Below, one piece after another: positions 35,030 through 44,577 of a stretch of 64,000 nt of DNA (the stretch's first letter is position 1; every line of letters begins with the position of its first letter). Position numbers and translations under genes: made by a program. The stretch comes from an uncultured bacterium (lineage in GTDB: Bacteria; Bacteroidota; Ignavibacteria; UBA10030; BY39). The notes under the pieces were generated by a model, which was not told where the DNA came from, made no database searches, and saw only the letters and a list, made by a program, of their open reading frames with translations. Location of the stretch: the NCBI GenBank assembly GCA_937967455.1, contig CALCJK010000011.1, forward strand, positions 1 to 64,000. The letters run 5' to 3'.

Positions 35030-36106
35030 TTAATTAAGTGATACATCATAAATATTGTCTGGATTCTCTTTCAAGAAATCTAGAATCTCTTGAAGTTCAG
35101 AGAGAGAAATTTTTTCACCATTTAAATAATATGTTTCTGATGTCTTGAAATTGTTTTTGGTGATATCCTCCGATACCTTTTTCCACTTTGTTTCTAAAAT
35201 TTTTTGTATCTGTTCCAGGATAATATCGGACTCGATTGGAATTTTATTATCCTCAATTTGGAATTGGTAGATCGGGCTGTATATAAGTTGTTCGCCTCCA
35301 AGACTTTTAACTCTACCTATAATTCTCCAGACATATGTCTTACCTTTTTCAAGTGGTCTTACACCATAAGCTGGATATTGGAAAGAAGATTGTCCACCTG
35401 TAAATGTATTATGATAAATAATTGGAAATTTGTTCAATGCTTCTTCTCTTGATATCCCTGCTGGTTTTTCGTTTATTGTTATTTCAACATCAGTACCATC
35501 AAAATACCATTCGAATAGTGGAAATTCGTTTGTAATATCTTCATCTCGTGGATAGCGAAGTTCTATCTGGGAGAAACTTTCTAAATTCAATTCTACATCT
35601 TTTTGACCACCAGTGTTGGTAGAACTTTCATAGACACCTATTTTGAAAATATAATTGCCGCTTGGAAATTTTCCTGAAGCTAGTGCTGGTTCTATTACAC
35701 TTTTTCTGGCTTCTTCACTTAATTTGAAATTCTTAATCTTAATTTCATTTCCAAAATCTAGATTTGTAATTGATTTTTGCCCTATTAATTGAAATGGTTC
35801 AGAGCCAAACCCCGGTTCCTCCAACAAATTAATTGTTATCCTATTCCTTAATGTGACTATAATTTTACAGGAATCTAAATAAACCATCCTTCCAGATTCT
35901 GGTGGTTCAGGATCTGTAATTTGTATTGTAAATAACCAAATTGAACTCTTAAGGTTTTGGAAGTCAATTTGTGAAGGTGATAGCTGCTGAATGTTGGCAT
36001 TTGAAATCGATATGTAAGGACTCCAATTTTGCCCATTTCCTAATGTAAATGTGAGAATAAGTAGGAGGAAAACTATGGTTGTCCTCAAATATATTTTTAT
36101 ATGCAT
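35030..36106 (-). CDS. Exported protein with FnIII/Ig-like region, function unknown
   Basis: 358 residues. The signal peptide covers about 1-25. A first beta domain (about 30-180) is followed by a fibronectin-type region (about 185-280) with LRYPRDEDITNEFPLFEWYF and TYVWRIIGRV, the 'P.F.W...Y.W.I' pattern of Ig-like modules seen in Ignavibacteria envelope proteins. The C-terminus is helical and acidic. No enzymatic motif is seen. It is the first gene of the operon that runs through FecR, barrel, cyclase and priA, with a sigma70-like promoter 41 bases upstream of its start. Confidence 0.6.
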   Translation of the reverse strand: MHIKIYLRTTIVFLLLILTFTLGNGQNWSPYISISNANIQQLSPSQIDFQNLKSSIWLFTIQITDPEPPESGRMVYLDSCKIIVTLRNRITINLLEEPGFGSEPFQLIGQKSITNLDFGNEIKIKNFKLSEEARKSVIEPALASGKFPSGNYIFKIGVYESSTNTGGQKDVELNLESFSQIELRYPRDEDITNEFPLFEWYFDGTDVEITINEKPAGISREEALNKFPIIYHNTFTGGQSSFQYPAYGVRPLEKGKTYVWRIIGRVKSLGGEQLIYSPIYQFQIEDNKIPIESDIILEQIQKILETKWKKVSEDITKNNFKTSETYYLNGEKISLSELQEILDFLKENPDNIYDVSLN

Positions 36107-36146
36107 ATATCCTCCATAATTGTTTATTTTTTACAAATTCTTATAA

Positions 36147-36175
36147 AGTATAATTAAAATTAAAATTATTTGCAA
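36147..36175 (-). promoter_or_regulatory. Sigma70-like promoter of the FecR-CHASE2-priA operon
   Basis: On the minus strand TTGCAA (36170-36175), a 17-base spacer, TATACT (36147-36152). It lies 41 bases upstream of the first ATG (36106). It has the classical layout and not the TAnnTTTG form seen elsewhere in the window. Confidence 0.5.
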
Positions 36176-36246
36176 GAAAATATGTTATTTTTCTTGATTA
36201 TAATTGCGTATTTTCTTATTATCTATTCAGGAAAATCTAAATTTTT

Positions 36247-36423
36247 ATGGAAAATAGAGATAAAGATAAAATAGTTAGAAGTAAGAGTCTACATATTTTT
36301 ATTCAATTGAGTGAAAATGAGAATTTTAAGAAAAAGAGTACAAGTTTCGAATATTATGATTTTGATCACAATTGTGTTCATATATATAAAAATTCAAAGG
36401 AAAAATTTAAATTAATTTGCTGA
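36247..36423 (+). CDS. Possible 58-residue protein (weak)
   Basis: An ATG-started ORF of 58 codons in the divergent gap, mostly polar with lysines and aromatics. It has no Shine-Dalgarno and no recognised family, and the AT-rich context makes a chance ORF quite possible. Confidence 0.2.
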   Translation: MENRDKDKIVRSKSLHIFIQLSENENFKKKSTSFEYYDFDHNCVHIYKNSKEKFKLIC

Positions 36424-36441
36424 AATACTAAGTTAAATAGA

Positions 36442-36470
36442 TTGGTAACCTTGTAACAAATGGATATATG
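36442..36470 (+). promoter_or_regulatory. Weak promoter candidate for the polyprenyl synthase operon
   Basis: TTGGTA (36442-36447), a 17-base spacer, TATATG (36465-36470). Each hexamer matches four of six sigma70 consensus positions. The chosen start codon is at 36533. Confidence 0.3.
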
Positions 36471-36532
36471 TTATTTTATTGGTAAAAGAATGTTTACGAA
36501 TTAAAAATTACAACTTAAAAAGTATTACTATT

Positions 36533-37504
36533 ATGCAAAATGAAAAATTATTTGAAAGTCTACAATCCAAAATTGAAAAACGTATTCAATATTGGTTAAA
36601 AAGTAGAAATACATTGTACACGCCAATAAAATATATATTTAGAGCTGGTGGAAAACGTCTAAGACCGGTTATAACATTGCTCTCAGCAAAGGCAGTCGGC
36701 GGTAATATCCAAAATATTTTAGATATTGCAGTTGCAATTGAATTTTTACATACTTTTACGCTTATACACGATGATATCATGGATCACTCAGAAAAAAGAA
36801 GAGGGCTGAAGACAATTCACAAAAAATGGGATGAGAATACCGCAATACTAGCTGGCGATTTTTTATCGGGTTTATGTTATAAAACAATTTTAAGTGTTCG
36901 GAATATTGAACTGCTAAAAATTTTAGAAATTTTTACAGATTCATATCTAATGGTGTGTGAAGGGCAAAATGAAGATTTAGAATTTACTCAAAAAAAATTT
37001 GTTAATATGAAAGATTACTTGAAAATGATCAGGAAAAAAACTGCTGCTTTAATTTCAGCATCGGCAGAAATTGGAGCATTAGCTGGTGGTGGAAATAAAG
37101 CCGAAGTGAAAGCTTTAAAAGATTTTGGATTAAATCTTGGTATAGCTTTTCAAATTAAGGACGATATACTCGATATAATTGGAGATCCAAACAAATTGGG
37201 GAAACCATTATTTCAAGATATTTATGAAGCAAAAAGAACTTATCTTTTTAATAAAGCTTTAGAGATTGCAGGAGAGAAGGAAAAAGAATTCTTAGAAAAA
37301 TCTTATAGCAAACAACCAATTAAAAAGGAATTTGTAAATAAAATAAAGAAACTATATTTTGAGTTAGGTGTAATTGGGGAAGCTGAAACTGAAGTATCTA
37401 AATATTCTGAAATTGCTAAGAAAAAATTGCATATTCTGGCAGACACAGAAGCAAAAAGGTATCTAATATTGTTAACGGACAAAATAACATCAAGAAATTA
37501 TTAG
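36533..37504 (+). CDS. Polyprenyl diphosphate synthase (trans-isoprenyl)
   Basis: 323 residues from ATG 36533; a further-upstream GTG-like start at 36479 adds an unconserved, basic 18-residue extension. The enzyme condenses isopentenyl diphosphate onto allylic diphosphates. Both Asp-rich motifs are present: HDDIMD near residue 79 and KDDILD near residue 207, with GGKRLRP near residue 42. Product chain length (farnesyl, geranylgeranyl or longer for quinones) cannot be read safely. The HPr gene begins at the base after its stop, so it is co-translated with phosphotransferase genes, an unexpected pairing. Confidence 0.92.
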   Translation: MQNEKLFESLQSKIEKRIQYWLKSRNTLYTPIKYIFRAGGKRLRPVITLLSAKAVGGNIQNILDIAVAIEFLHTFTLIHDDIMDHSEKRRGLKTIHKKWDENTAILAGDFLSGLCYKTILSVRNIELLKILEIFTDSYLMVCEGQNEDLEFTQKKFVNMKDYLKMIRKKTAALISASAEIGALAGGGNKAEVKALKDFGLNLGIAFQIKDDILDIIGDPNKLGKPLFQDIYEAKRTYLFNKALEIAGEKEKEFLEKSYSKQPIKKEFVNKIKKLYFELGVIGEAETEVSKYSEIAKKKLHILADTEAKRYLILLTDKITSRNY

Positions 37505-37771
37505 ATGGTTGAAGTCGAAGTAGTTATAAAAAATAAAGCTGGATTACATACACGACCTGCTGCTAATCTGGTAAAAACAGCTGCAAAATTTAAATCCGAT
37601 TTTTTTATTTATAAAGATGGATTTGAGATTAATGGTAAAAGTATAATTGGAGTGATGACACTGGCTGCAGAACAAGGAGCTAAATTGTTGCTTCGTTTTG
37701 ATGGTGAAGACGAGCAAGAAGCTGCAAGAGCAGTTTGTGAATTATTTGAAAGGGGATTTGATGAGGTTTAA
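37505..37771 (+). CDS. ptsH: Phosphocarrier protein HPr
   Basis: 88 residues. His15 is in AGLHTRPAA, the phosphorylated site that takes phosphate from Enzyme I. Ser46 is in NGKSIIGVM, the site that HPr kinase modifies in other bacteria, so a regulatory use is possible. No sugar-specific EII gene is in the window. Enzyme I follows 3 bases downstream. Confidence 0.95.
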   Translation: MVEVEVVIKNKAGLHTRPAANLVKTAAKFKSDFFIYKDGFEINGKSIIGVMTLAAEQGAKLLLRFDGEDEQEAARAVCELFERGFDEV

Positions 37772-37774
37772 ATT

Positions 37775-39544
37775 ATGATTGAAGATAGACATAAACCTGA
37801 AATTATTTTTAAAGGGATACCAGCAGCACCTGGAATTTCTATAGGTAAAGTATTTCTTTATGTTAAAGATATACCAACAACTGTTGAAAAGGTCATTAGA
37901 CCAGAAGAAGTGGAGAATGAAATTCAAAAACTGAAAGATGCACTTAAACGATCAGAGAAAGAGCTTCAAAAGATACTTTCATTTGCCCAAGAGAAAATTG
38001 GAGAGGGAAAATCAAAAATATTAGAAGCTCAAATAATGATACTTAGGGATCAGTTTTTGCTTAAGTCGTTTGAAAAAAGAATAAGGTCCGAACTTCGGAA
38101 TGCTGAGTACATTGTTAGCGATGAAATAGGTAAATACGAAAAGATGATGCTAATGGCACAGGATGATTATATGCATGAAAGAGCACACGACGTTGATGAT
38201 TTGAAGAATAGAATTATAAGGAATATGCAGCAGACTAAATTAATTTCAAAATTTGATGAAGCTGCTATTGTTGTCGCACATAATTTAACTCCAGCTGATA
38301 CGGTTATATTTAGTAGAAATACTGTACTTGGTTATGCCACCGACAGGGGAGGAATTACTTCTCATGCAGCAATTCTTTCTCGTGCATTAAAAATTCCAGC
38401 AGTATTAGGATTGGGTGATATTTCAAGGCGCGTCTCTAACGGAGATACAATTATAATTGATGGTTATAGCGGAATTGTAATTTTAAATCCTTCTCTTGAA
38501 CAACAAACAAAATACCAAGCAAAAAAAGAAAAATATTTACAGCACGAGGCTAAATTAGCTCAAATTAAAAATTTGCCAGCTGTAACAATAGACAATCATA
38601 AAATAGAATTATCTGCAAATATTGAATTTGAGGAAGAAATTGAATATTTGCACATGCAAGGTAGCCAAGGAGTTGGACTATTTCGCTCTGAAAGTATGTT
38701 GATAAATAGAGAATCGATACCAACGGAGGAAGAACAATATCAAGTATATAAATTATTTGCAGAAAGAATTTATCCAAATAGAATAATAATACGAACTTTT
38801 GATGTGGGTGGTGATAAAATTGCTCCAAATACAATCGAAGAAGCTAATCCATTTTTAGGTTGGAGAGGGATTAGAATATTCCTTGATCATAAGGATTTGT
38901 TTCTTGATCAACTTAGGGCAATTTTAAGAGCAAGTACAAGAAAAAATGTTGCAATTATGTTCCCAATGGTGAGTACAGTAGAGGAAATTCTTGAAGCTAA
39001 AAAAATTCTTGAAAAAGCTAAATCTCAATTAAAAGCAAAAAAAATAAAGTTTGATCCAAACATTAAAATAGGTGCGATGATTGAAGTGCCTTCTGCAGCT
39101 GTTGCGGCTGATATAATTGCACAAGAGGTTGATTTTTTAAGTATCGGTACAAACGATTTAACACAATATTTATTAGCGGTTGATCGAGGGAATAATGTTG
39201 TCTCAAGTTTATATCAAGAATTTCATCCAAGTGTTATCAGAACTATAAAATATATTATTGAAGCGGGACACAAGGGAAATAAATGGGTTGGCATGTGTGG
39301 TGAGCTTGCTGGTAATCCGCTTGCAACAGTTTTATTAGTTGGATTAGGATTAGATGAATTTAGTGTTATTCCAACTATTTTGCCTGAAATAAAGAGAATT
39401 ATTAGAGCAATAAAATACTCTGACGCAAAATTGCTTGCTTCAGAAGTATTAAAACTCACCACAACCGAAGAAATACTCAGGTTTTTGAAAACTTATTTGC
39501 AAAAGAATTTTAAAGATATTATAATAAACAATAATAATAAATAA
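37775..39544 (+). CDS. ptsI: Phosphoenolpyruvate-protein phosphotransferase (Enzyme I)
   Basis: 589 residues, normal length for Enzyme I. The active-site His197 lies in GGITSHAAI. The C-terminal PEP-binding barrel shows GLFRSE, RTFDVGGDK and the GTNDLTQY segment. It moves phosphate from PEP to HPr. With no EII permease nearby, the pair may serve a regulatory PTS or distant permeases. Confidence 0.97.
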   Translation: MIEDRHKPEIIFKGIPAAPGISIGKVFLYVKDIPTTVEKVIRPEEVENEIQKLKDALKRSEKELQKILSFAQEKIGEGKSKILEAQIMILRDQFLLKSFEKRIRSELRNAEYIVSDEIGKYEKMMLMAQDDYMHERAHDVDDLKNRIIRNMQQTKLISKFDEAAIVVAHNLTPADTVIFSRNTVLGYATDRGGITSHAAILSRALKIPAVLGLGDISRRVSNGDTIIIDGYSGIVILNPSLEQQTKYQAKKEKYLQHEAKLAQIKNLPAVTIDNHKIELSANIEFEEEIEYLHMQGSQGVGLFRSESMLINRESIPTEEEQYQVYKLFAERIYPNRIIIRTFDVGGDKIAPNTIEEANPFLGWRGIRIFLDHKDLFLDQLRAILRASTRKNVAIMFPMVSTVEEILEAKKILEKAKSQLKAKKIKFDPNIKIGAMIEVPSAAVAADIIAQEVDFLSIGTNDLTQYLLAVDRGNNVVSSLYQEFHPSVIRTIKYIIEAGHKGNKWVGMCGELAGNPLATVLLVGLGLDEFSVIPTILPEIKRIIRAIKYSDAKLLASEVLKLTTTEEILRFLKTYLQKNFKDIIINNNNK

Positions 39545-39559
39545 CATTGGGGTAACTAA

Positions 39560-40609
39560 ATGAAAGAAACAGCAATTCAGTTATATGACAACTTTAACAT
39601 GAGAAAATTGTTGATTAATTTCCCAAATCAAATTGAACAAGCAGTTGAAATCGGAAATAAAATTAATTTCAATTTAAAAAAATCAAATGTGAAGAACATA
39701 GTTATTACTGGACTTGGTGGATCTGCTATTGGTGGAGATTTGTTGAGATCATACTTAAGTGATGAGTTAACCATTCCATTACTGGTAAATAGAAATTATA
39801 ATGTTCCTGAGTTTGTTGATAAAAATAGTCTTGTAATTGTCTCTAGTTATTCGGGTAATACAGAAGAGACAATCTCTGCCCATATTGATGCTCAAAAACG
39901 CAAAGCTCAAATAGTTTGTATAACTTCTGGAGGTGAAACAGAAAAAATTGCAAAGAAATATAAAAATTATATCATTAAAATCCCAAAAGGGTATCCACCT
40001 CGTGCAGCGCTTGGGTTCTCTTTTTTCCCAATTTTAATATTAATGTATAAATTAGATTTTGTGAAAAATAAGAAAAATGAAATAAAGGAAACCATTTCTT
40101 TATTAAAAAAAAAGGTAAAAAGTTATCAAAATCTGAATGCAGATAAGAATCCTGCTTTGCAATTAGCACAAAAATTTTTTAATCGCTTGCCAATTATATA
40201 TTCATCCTCTGAACACTTAGATAGTGTTAATCTCAGATGGCGTGGGCAGTTGAGTGAAAACTCTAAAGTTTTGGCATTTGGAAATATACTTCCAGAAATG
40301 AATCATAATGAGCTTGTTGGTTGGAAAGTTTTAAAATCATTAATGGCTAATATGCTTGTGGTATTTTTGAAAGATAAAAATGATCATAGAAGAGTAAAGA
40401 TAAGAATGAAAATTACTGAAGGCATAGTTAAGGAATATGCAGCTGATATATTAAATGTAGAAAGTGAAGGTAATTCTCTACTCGCTAGGATGTTTTCATT
40501 GATATATCTTGGCGACTGGGCAAGTTATTATCTTGCCATTATAAATGGTATCGATCCAACCCCGGTGAAAGTGATTGACTATTTAAAAAATGAATTGGCC
40601 AAAGTTTGA
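39560..40609 (+). CDS. Bifunctional phosphoglucose/phosphomannose isomerase
   Basis: 349 residues with two SIS domains. GLGGSAIGGDLLRSYL near residue 54 and SSYSGNTEETISA near residue 94 are typical, with the C-terminal ENSKVLAFGNILPEMNHNELVGW segment holding catalytic Glu and His. The family interconverts glucose-6-P or mannose-6-P with fructose-6-P; it is best known from archaea and some bacteria. It follows ptsI by 15 bases, so glycolysis and PTS genes share a transcript. The next gene starts at the base after its stop. Confidence 0.9.
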   Translation: MKETAIQLYDNFNMRKLLINFPNQIEQAVEIGNKINFNLKKSNVKNIVITGLGGSAIGGDLLRSYLSDELTIPLLVNRNYNVPEFVDKNSLVIVSSYSGNTEETISAHIDAQKRKAQIVCITSGGETEKIAKKYKNYIIKIPKGYPPRAALGFSFFPILILMYKLDFVKNKKNEIKETISLLKKKVKSYQNLNADKNPALQLAQKFFNRLPIIYSSSEHLDSVNLRWRGQLSENSKVLAFGNILPEMNHNELVGWKVLKSLMANMLVVFLKDKNDHRRVKIRMKITEGIVKEYAADILNVESEGNSLLARMFSLIYLGDWASYYLAIINGIDPTPVKVIDYLKNELAKV

Positions 40610-43423
40610 TTGAAGTATATACTCAAAAAATATCTTTTTTTTCTTTTGTTCTTAATAGAAGCACTCCAAGCTCAGTTTTTTTATTTTGGGAGGAATAAAG
40701 TACAATATACTGAGTTCGATTGGCAGGTTTTAAAAACTAAACATTTTGATATTTACTACTATACGGGAATGGAGGATTTAGCCAATCGTGGAGCGTATAT
40801 TGCAGAACAAGCTTATAATGTACTGGAAAAGAAATTTAATCATAATATTCTGCATAGAATTCCGTTAATATTTTATAGTAATTCACTTCACTTCCAGCAA
40901 ACAAATGTAACTCCAGGATTTATTCCTGAAGGTGTGGGGGGCTTTTTTGAATTTTTAAAAGGTAGAGTGGTTATTCCTTTTAACGGTTCTTTCAAAGAAT
41001 TTCAACATGTCATACAGCATGAGCTTGTTCATGTATTCACGCATAATAAGGTTTCAAAAGTACTTAGTGAACATAGAAAAATTTCTGATCGTTTACCCCC
41101 ACTTTGGTTTATAGAAGGGCTTGCGGAATTCTGGTCTACAAGCTGGGATGTTCAGGCAGATATGATAATGCGAGATTTAGTGCTTAATAACAATATTGTA
41201 CCTCTCAACGATATTGAAAAAATTTATGGCTCATACTTGATGTACAAGGAGGGACAGAAAATACTGGAATATATTTCTGAAAAATATGGTGAAGAAAAAA
41301 TATTACTTTTGCTGGAAAATTTCTGGAAAGATGACAGATTTGAAAATGTTTTTAAATCTACACTGGGTGTGAATTATGAAGAATTCGATCGTGAATGGAT
41401 TTATGCAATGAAGAAAAAATATTATCCAATAATTTCCAGTTCTGATCATCCTAGTATCGTATCCAAAATAATTGTTAAAGAGGGGTTTAATACAAAACCT
41501 GTCTTTTATAAGTCGGATGATGATGACACAAGATATGTTTGTTTTATTGGCAATCACATAGGATATACAAGTTTATATAAACTTGAGCTGGGGAACGAAA
41601 AAGCTAAACCAAAACTTCTGATTAAGGGGGAAAGTACAGATGAATTTGAAGCTTTCCATTTGTTCCAAAGTAAATTATCAATTTCAAAAGATGGTATTCT
41701 TTCGTTTATAACTAAAAGCGGAGAGAAAGATGTTATTCACTTGCTAAATTTAAAAAATGAAAAAATAATTGAGACATTGAAATTTGATGAATTAATCTCG
41801 ATTAGTTCAGCATCATGGTCAGGGGATGGAAAAAATCTTGTATTATCTGCATCTGGTGTAAATGGTTATTATGATTTATACATCTATAATTATGAGGAAA
41901 GAACTTTAAAAAAACTTACCAACGATATTTACAATGACCGTGATCCAGTTTGGTCAATTGATGGTAATTTCATTATATTTAGTTCAGATCGCACATTATA
42001 TGGAGCTCAGGGGTTTTACAATCTTTTTATATATTCTTTTAAAACAAATCATATTTATTATTTAACATGTGGAGAAGAAAATTATTATTCACCAGAGTTC
42101 TCAAAGGATGGTAAATTTTTGGTTTTTGTTTCAGACATTGGTGGAGCCAGAAACATATGGTTGATGAATTGGCAGGATTCAATCTTTACAAAAATTTTTC
42201 GTATCACTAATTTTACAACTGCTGCTTTTGATCCTGTGTTCACAGACGAAAATAATTTGTTATTTACTTCTTTCGAAAATTATAATTTCACAATTAATCA
42301 ACTCGATGATGTTGGAAATTTATATCTTAATTCTACTGAGATACATAGCATTATCACTAATATTGATAACCAAAAATGGACAACTGAAAGTATGATTGGT
42401 AGCTCTGAAACAAAAAGATATAAGTATTTTGGTGAATATAGCATAGATATAGCGCAAAGCCAGATTTCTACAGATCCAGTTTTTGGAACCTCAGGTGGAG
42501 CCTTTATTGCATTAAGTGATCTATTGGGTGATGAACAATATTATTTTCTGGTATATAATACCGCACAGAGCCAATCTGAAATAATGCAAAGTTTTAATTT
42601 TGCGATATCCCGGATTTCTCTCGCAAAAAGAACTAATTTTGGTTATGGGGTATTTAGATTTTCAGGAAGAAGATACGACTTAACTGACCCTGATTATTTT
42701 TATTTTGAAAAAGTCTTTGGTGGTTATTTTGTTTTGAGCTATCCACTCTCAAAATTCAAAAGAATAGAATTAGCAGCTAGTATTAGTAATTCTGAAAAAG
42801 AAATTATAGAAGGTTTTGGAGGAAGGAAAGCCCTTTTTGTATCAAATTCTTTAACATTTGTACACGACAATTCTCTTTGGAGTTTGTGTGGCCCAATCGA
42901 TGGTAGCAGATTTAAAGTTACATTTGCATATACAACTGATGTACAATATTCCAATGCTAACTATTATTCCTTCATTTTTGATTATCGCTATTATTTACGA
43001 CTAACTTTAAGAACCGCATATGCAATTAGATTCTGGCTTTTCTACAATGAAGGTCAGGAAGCAAGAAGGTTTTTTATGGGAGGAAATTGGGACTTGCGTG
43101 GATATCCGAGATGGTCAATAAGAGGTCAAAAACTTTGGCTAATATCACATGAGCTAAGATTTCCATTGATAGATGAATTCTTTATTAAGTTTCCATTTGT
43201 TGGTATAAGATTATCAGGTTTCAGAGGCGCAGTTTTTTTTGATGCTGGTAGCGCCTGGGACAAGGTTTATAAACAAACACTTGGTAGTTTTGGTGCTGGA
43301 ATTCGCTTTAATTTAGGAGGTTTCTTGGTTCTACGATACGATTTCGGTAAAAGGATAGAAAACAACTTCTCTACAATACAAAATAATTATTTCCATCAAT
43401 TTTTCTTTGGATGGGATTTCTAA
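40610..43423 (+). CDS. Gluzincin-like peptidase domain fused to TolB propeller and Omp85-type barrel
   Basis: 937 residues with a TTG start directly after the previous stop, followed by a good signal peptide (about 1-22). The N-terminal peptidase MA-like domain has HELVH near residue 140 and a downstream WFIEGLAEF that supplies the third zinc ligand. TolB/WD40-like propeller repeats follow (about 330-520), for example SWSGDGKNLVLSA and DPVWSIDGNFIIFSS. The C-terminal part (about 600-937) is an Omp85-like barrel ending in a Phe. A protease, propeller and barrel in one chain suggests an outer-membrane processing or assembly protein. The exact task is unknown. It begins the envelope cluster that runs to sppA. 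Confidence 0.82.
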   Translation: MKYILKKYLFFLLFLIEALQAQFFYFGRNKVQYTEFDWQVLKTKHFDIYYYTGMEDLANRGAYIAEQAYNVLEKKFNHNILHRIPLIFYSNSLHFQQTNVTPGFIPEGVGGFFEFLKGRVVIPFNGSFKEFQHVIQHELVHVFTHNKVSKVLSEHRKISDRLPPLWFIEGLAEFWSTSWDVQADMIMRDLVLNNNIVPLNDIEKIYGSYLMYKEGQKILEYISEKYGEEKILLLLENFWKDDRFENVFKSTLGVNYEEFDREWIYAMKKKYYPIISSSDHPSIVSKIIVKEGFNTKPVFYKSDDDDTRYVCFIGNHIGYTSLYKLELGNEKAKPKLLIKGESTDEFEAFHLFQSKLSISKDGILSFITKSGEKDVIHLLNLKNEKIIETLKFDELISISSASWSGDGKNLVLSASGVNGYYDLYIYNYEERTLKKLTNDIYNDRDPVWSIDGNFIIFSSDRTLYGAQGFYNLFIYSFKTNHIYYLTCGEENYYSPEFSKDGKFLVFVSDIGGARNIWLMNWQDSIFTKIFRITNFTTAAFDPVFTDENNLLFTSFENYNFTINQLDDVGNLYLNSTEIHSIITNIDNQKWTTESMIGSSETKRYKYFGEYSIDIAQSQISTDPVFGTSGGAFIALSDLLGDEQYYFLVYNTAQSQSEIMQSFNFAISRISLAKRTNFGYGVFRFSGRRYDLTDPDYFYFEKVFGGYFVLSYPLSKFKRIELAASISNSEKEIIEGFGGRKALFVSNSLTFVHDNSLWSLCGPIDGSRFKVTFAYTTDVQYSNANYYSFIFDYRYYLRLTLRTAYAIRFWLFYNEGQEARRFFMGGNWDLRGYPRWSIRGQKLWLISHELRFPLIDEFFIKFPFVGIRLSGFRGAVFFDAGSAWDKVYKQTLGSFGAGIRFNLGGFLVLRYDFGKRIENNFSTIQNNYFHQFFFGWDF

Positions 43424-44577
43424 TGAAAACTTGTTTAAAACTTTCCTTACTGGTTATTGTCTTTTTCCTTTTGCTTTCCTGTAGTAGCATTCAGCTTCAG
43501 AAATATATAAAAATAAATAATTCGGATTTTCCCATGTTTGGGGTTAATCCTTCAAGAACAAACTTTTACGATTCTGATATTAACTCTCCACTTGAAAAAT
43601 TCTGGGAATATGATGCTGACGCGGGCTTTAGTAAGTATTCTGCTGTAATTGCTGATAGTATTCTCTTTTTACCTACTCTTTATGGTGAATTACATTTAAT
43701 TAACATATTTACTGGTAAAAGAATAGCAAAGCAAAAATTTACCGCTCCAATATCGGGTTCTATTGCTATTGATGACAATGTAGTATTTCTTACTTTTTCA
43801 AATTCAAAAACTTCATTAATATGTTATGCACTGATAGAGGGAAAGGTTAAATGGGAACTTAAAATTGGAGATATTGAATCTGCACCATTATTGTATGAGA
43901 AAAAATTGTTCATATCCAATTTAGATGGTAAACTTTTTTCAATCGATAAAAATAATGGAATTATAAACTGGTCCTTTACACCTGAAAACAAAATAATAAA
44001 AGCCTCTTATTCCTCACCTGCAACTAATGGCAAAGTGGTGATTTATGGATGTGACGATGGTAATCTTTATGCAGTTGATTTTGATAATGGAAAGTTAAAA
44101 TGGAAATTTAAAACAAATGGAAGCATTAAATCTAACCCTTCAATCAATGAAGGAGCTGTATATTTTGGTTCACAGGACGGATATTTTTACTGTTTAAATA
44201 TTGAAAACGGTGAACTTTTATGGAAATATAATTTTCAATATCCTCTTTACAACTCTCAAGCATTAAGTGATTCTTTTCTTTATATGAGCACTCCAGATGG
44301 ATTTTTAAGATGTTTGAATGCTTTTTCTGGAAAAGAAATATGGAAATTTTTTTCAGGTTCGTTATCAGGATATGCTCCTTTAGCAGTAAAAAATTATATT
44401 ATTATTGGTGCTTATAACAAAAACATTTATGTCATTGATTCAAAGACAGGCAATCTATATTGGTCATATCAATTGAATGGAAGAATTAAAAGTTCACCAA
44501 TTTATTGGAAAAAATTTTTAATAGTTATGACCGATAATCAAACCGTTTATTGTTTTGTAACAAAAAATGAAAATTAA
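43423..44577 (+). CDS. BamB-like PQQ-propeller lipoprotein
   Basis: 384 residues from the ATG at 43423, which overlaps the previous stop (TAATG); an ATG four codons upstream is less likely. A lipoprotein signal ends in LLSC near residue 20. The rest is a beta-propeller with repeated 'G.LYWS/G.LKWKF' blades (for example GKLKWKF, GELLWKY and GNLYWSY), as in PQQ-binding-like and BamB proteins. BamB helps the BAM complex fold barrels at the outer membrane. Its place next to an Omp85-type gene supports an assembly role, but identity with BamB is not shown. Confidence 0.82.
   Translation: MKTCLKLSLLVIVFFLLLSCSSIQLQKYIKINNSDFPMFGVNPSRTNFYDSDINSPLEKFWEYDADAGFSKYSAVIADSILFLPTLYGELHLINIFTGKRIAKQKFTAPISGSIAIDDNVVFLTFSNSKTSLICYALIEGKVKWELKIGDIESAPLLYEKKLFISNLDGKLFSIDKNNGIINWSFTPENKIIKASYSSPATNGKVVIYGCDDGNLYAVDFDNGKLKWKFKTNGSIKSNPSINEGAVYFGSQDGYFYCLNIENGELLWKYNFQYPLYNSQALSDSFLYMSTPDGFLRCLNAFSGKEIWKFFSGSLSGYAPLAVKNYIIIGAYNKNIYVIDSKTGNLYWSYQLNGRIKSSPIYWKKFLIVMTDNQTVYCFVTKNEN

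Larger units (their letters stand above)
36107..36532. other. 426-base divergent intergenic region
   Basis: AT-rich gap between the divergent operons at 36106 and 36533. It holds a likely minus-strand promoter (36147-36175), a weaker plus-strand candidate (36442-36470) and one short plus-strand ORF (36247-36423). No RNA gene, clear repeat or operator was recognised. Confidence 0.7.
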
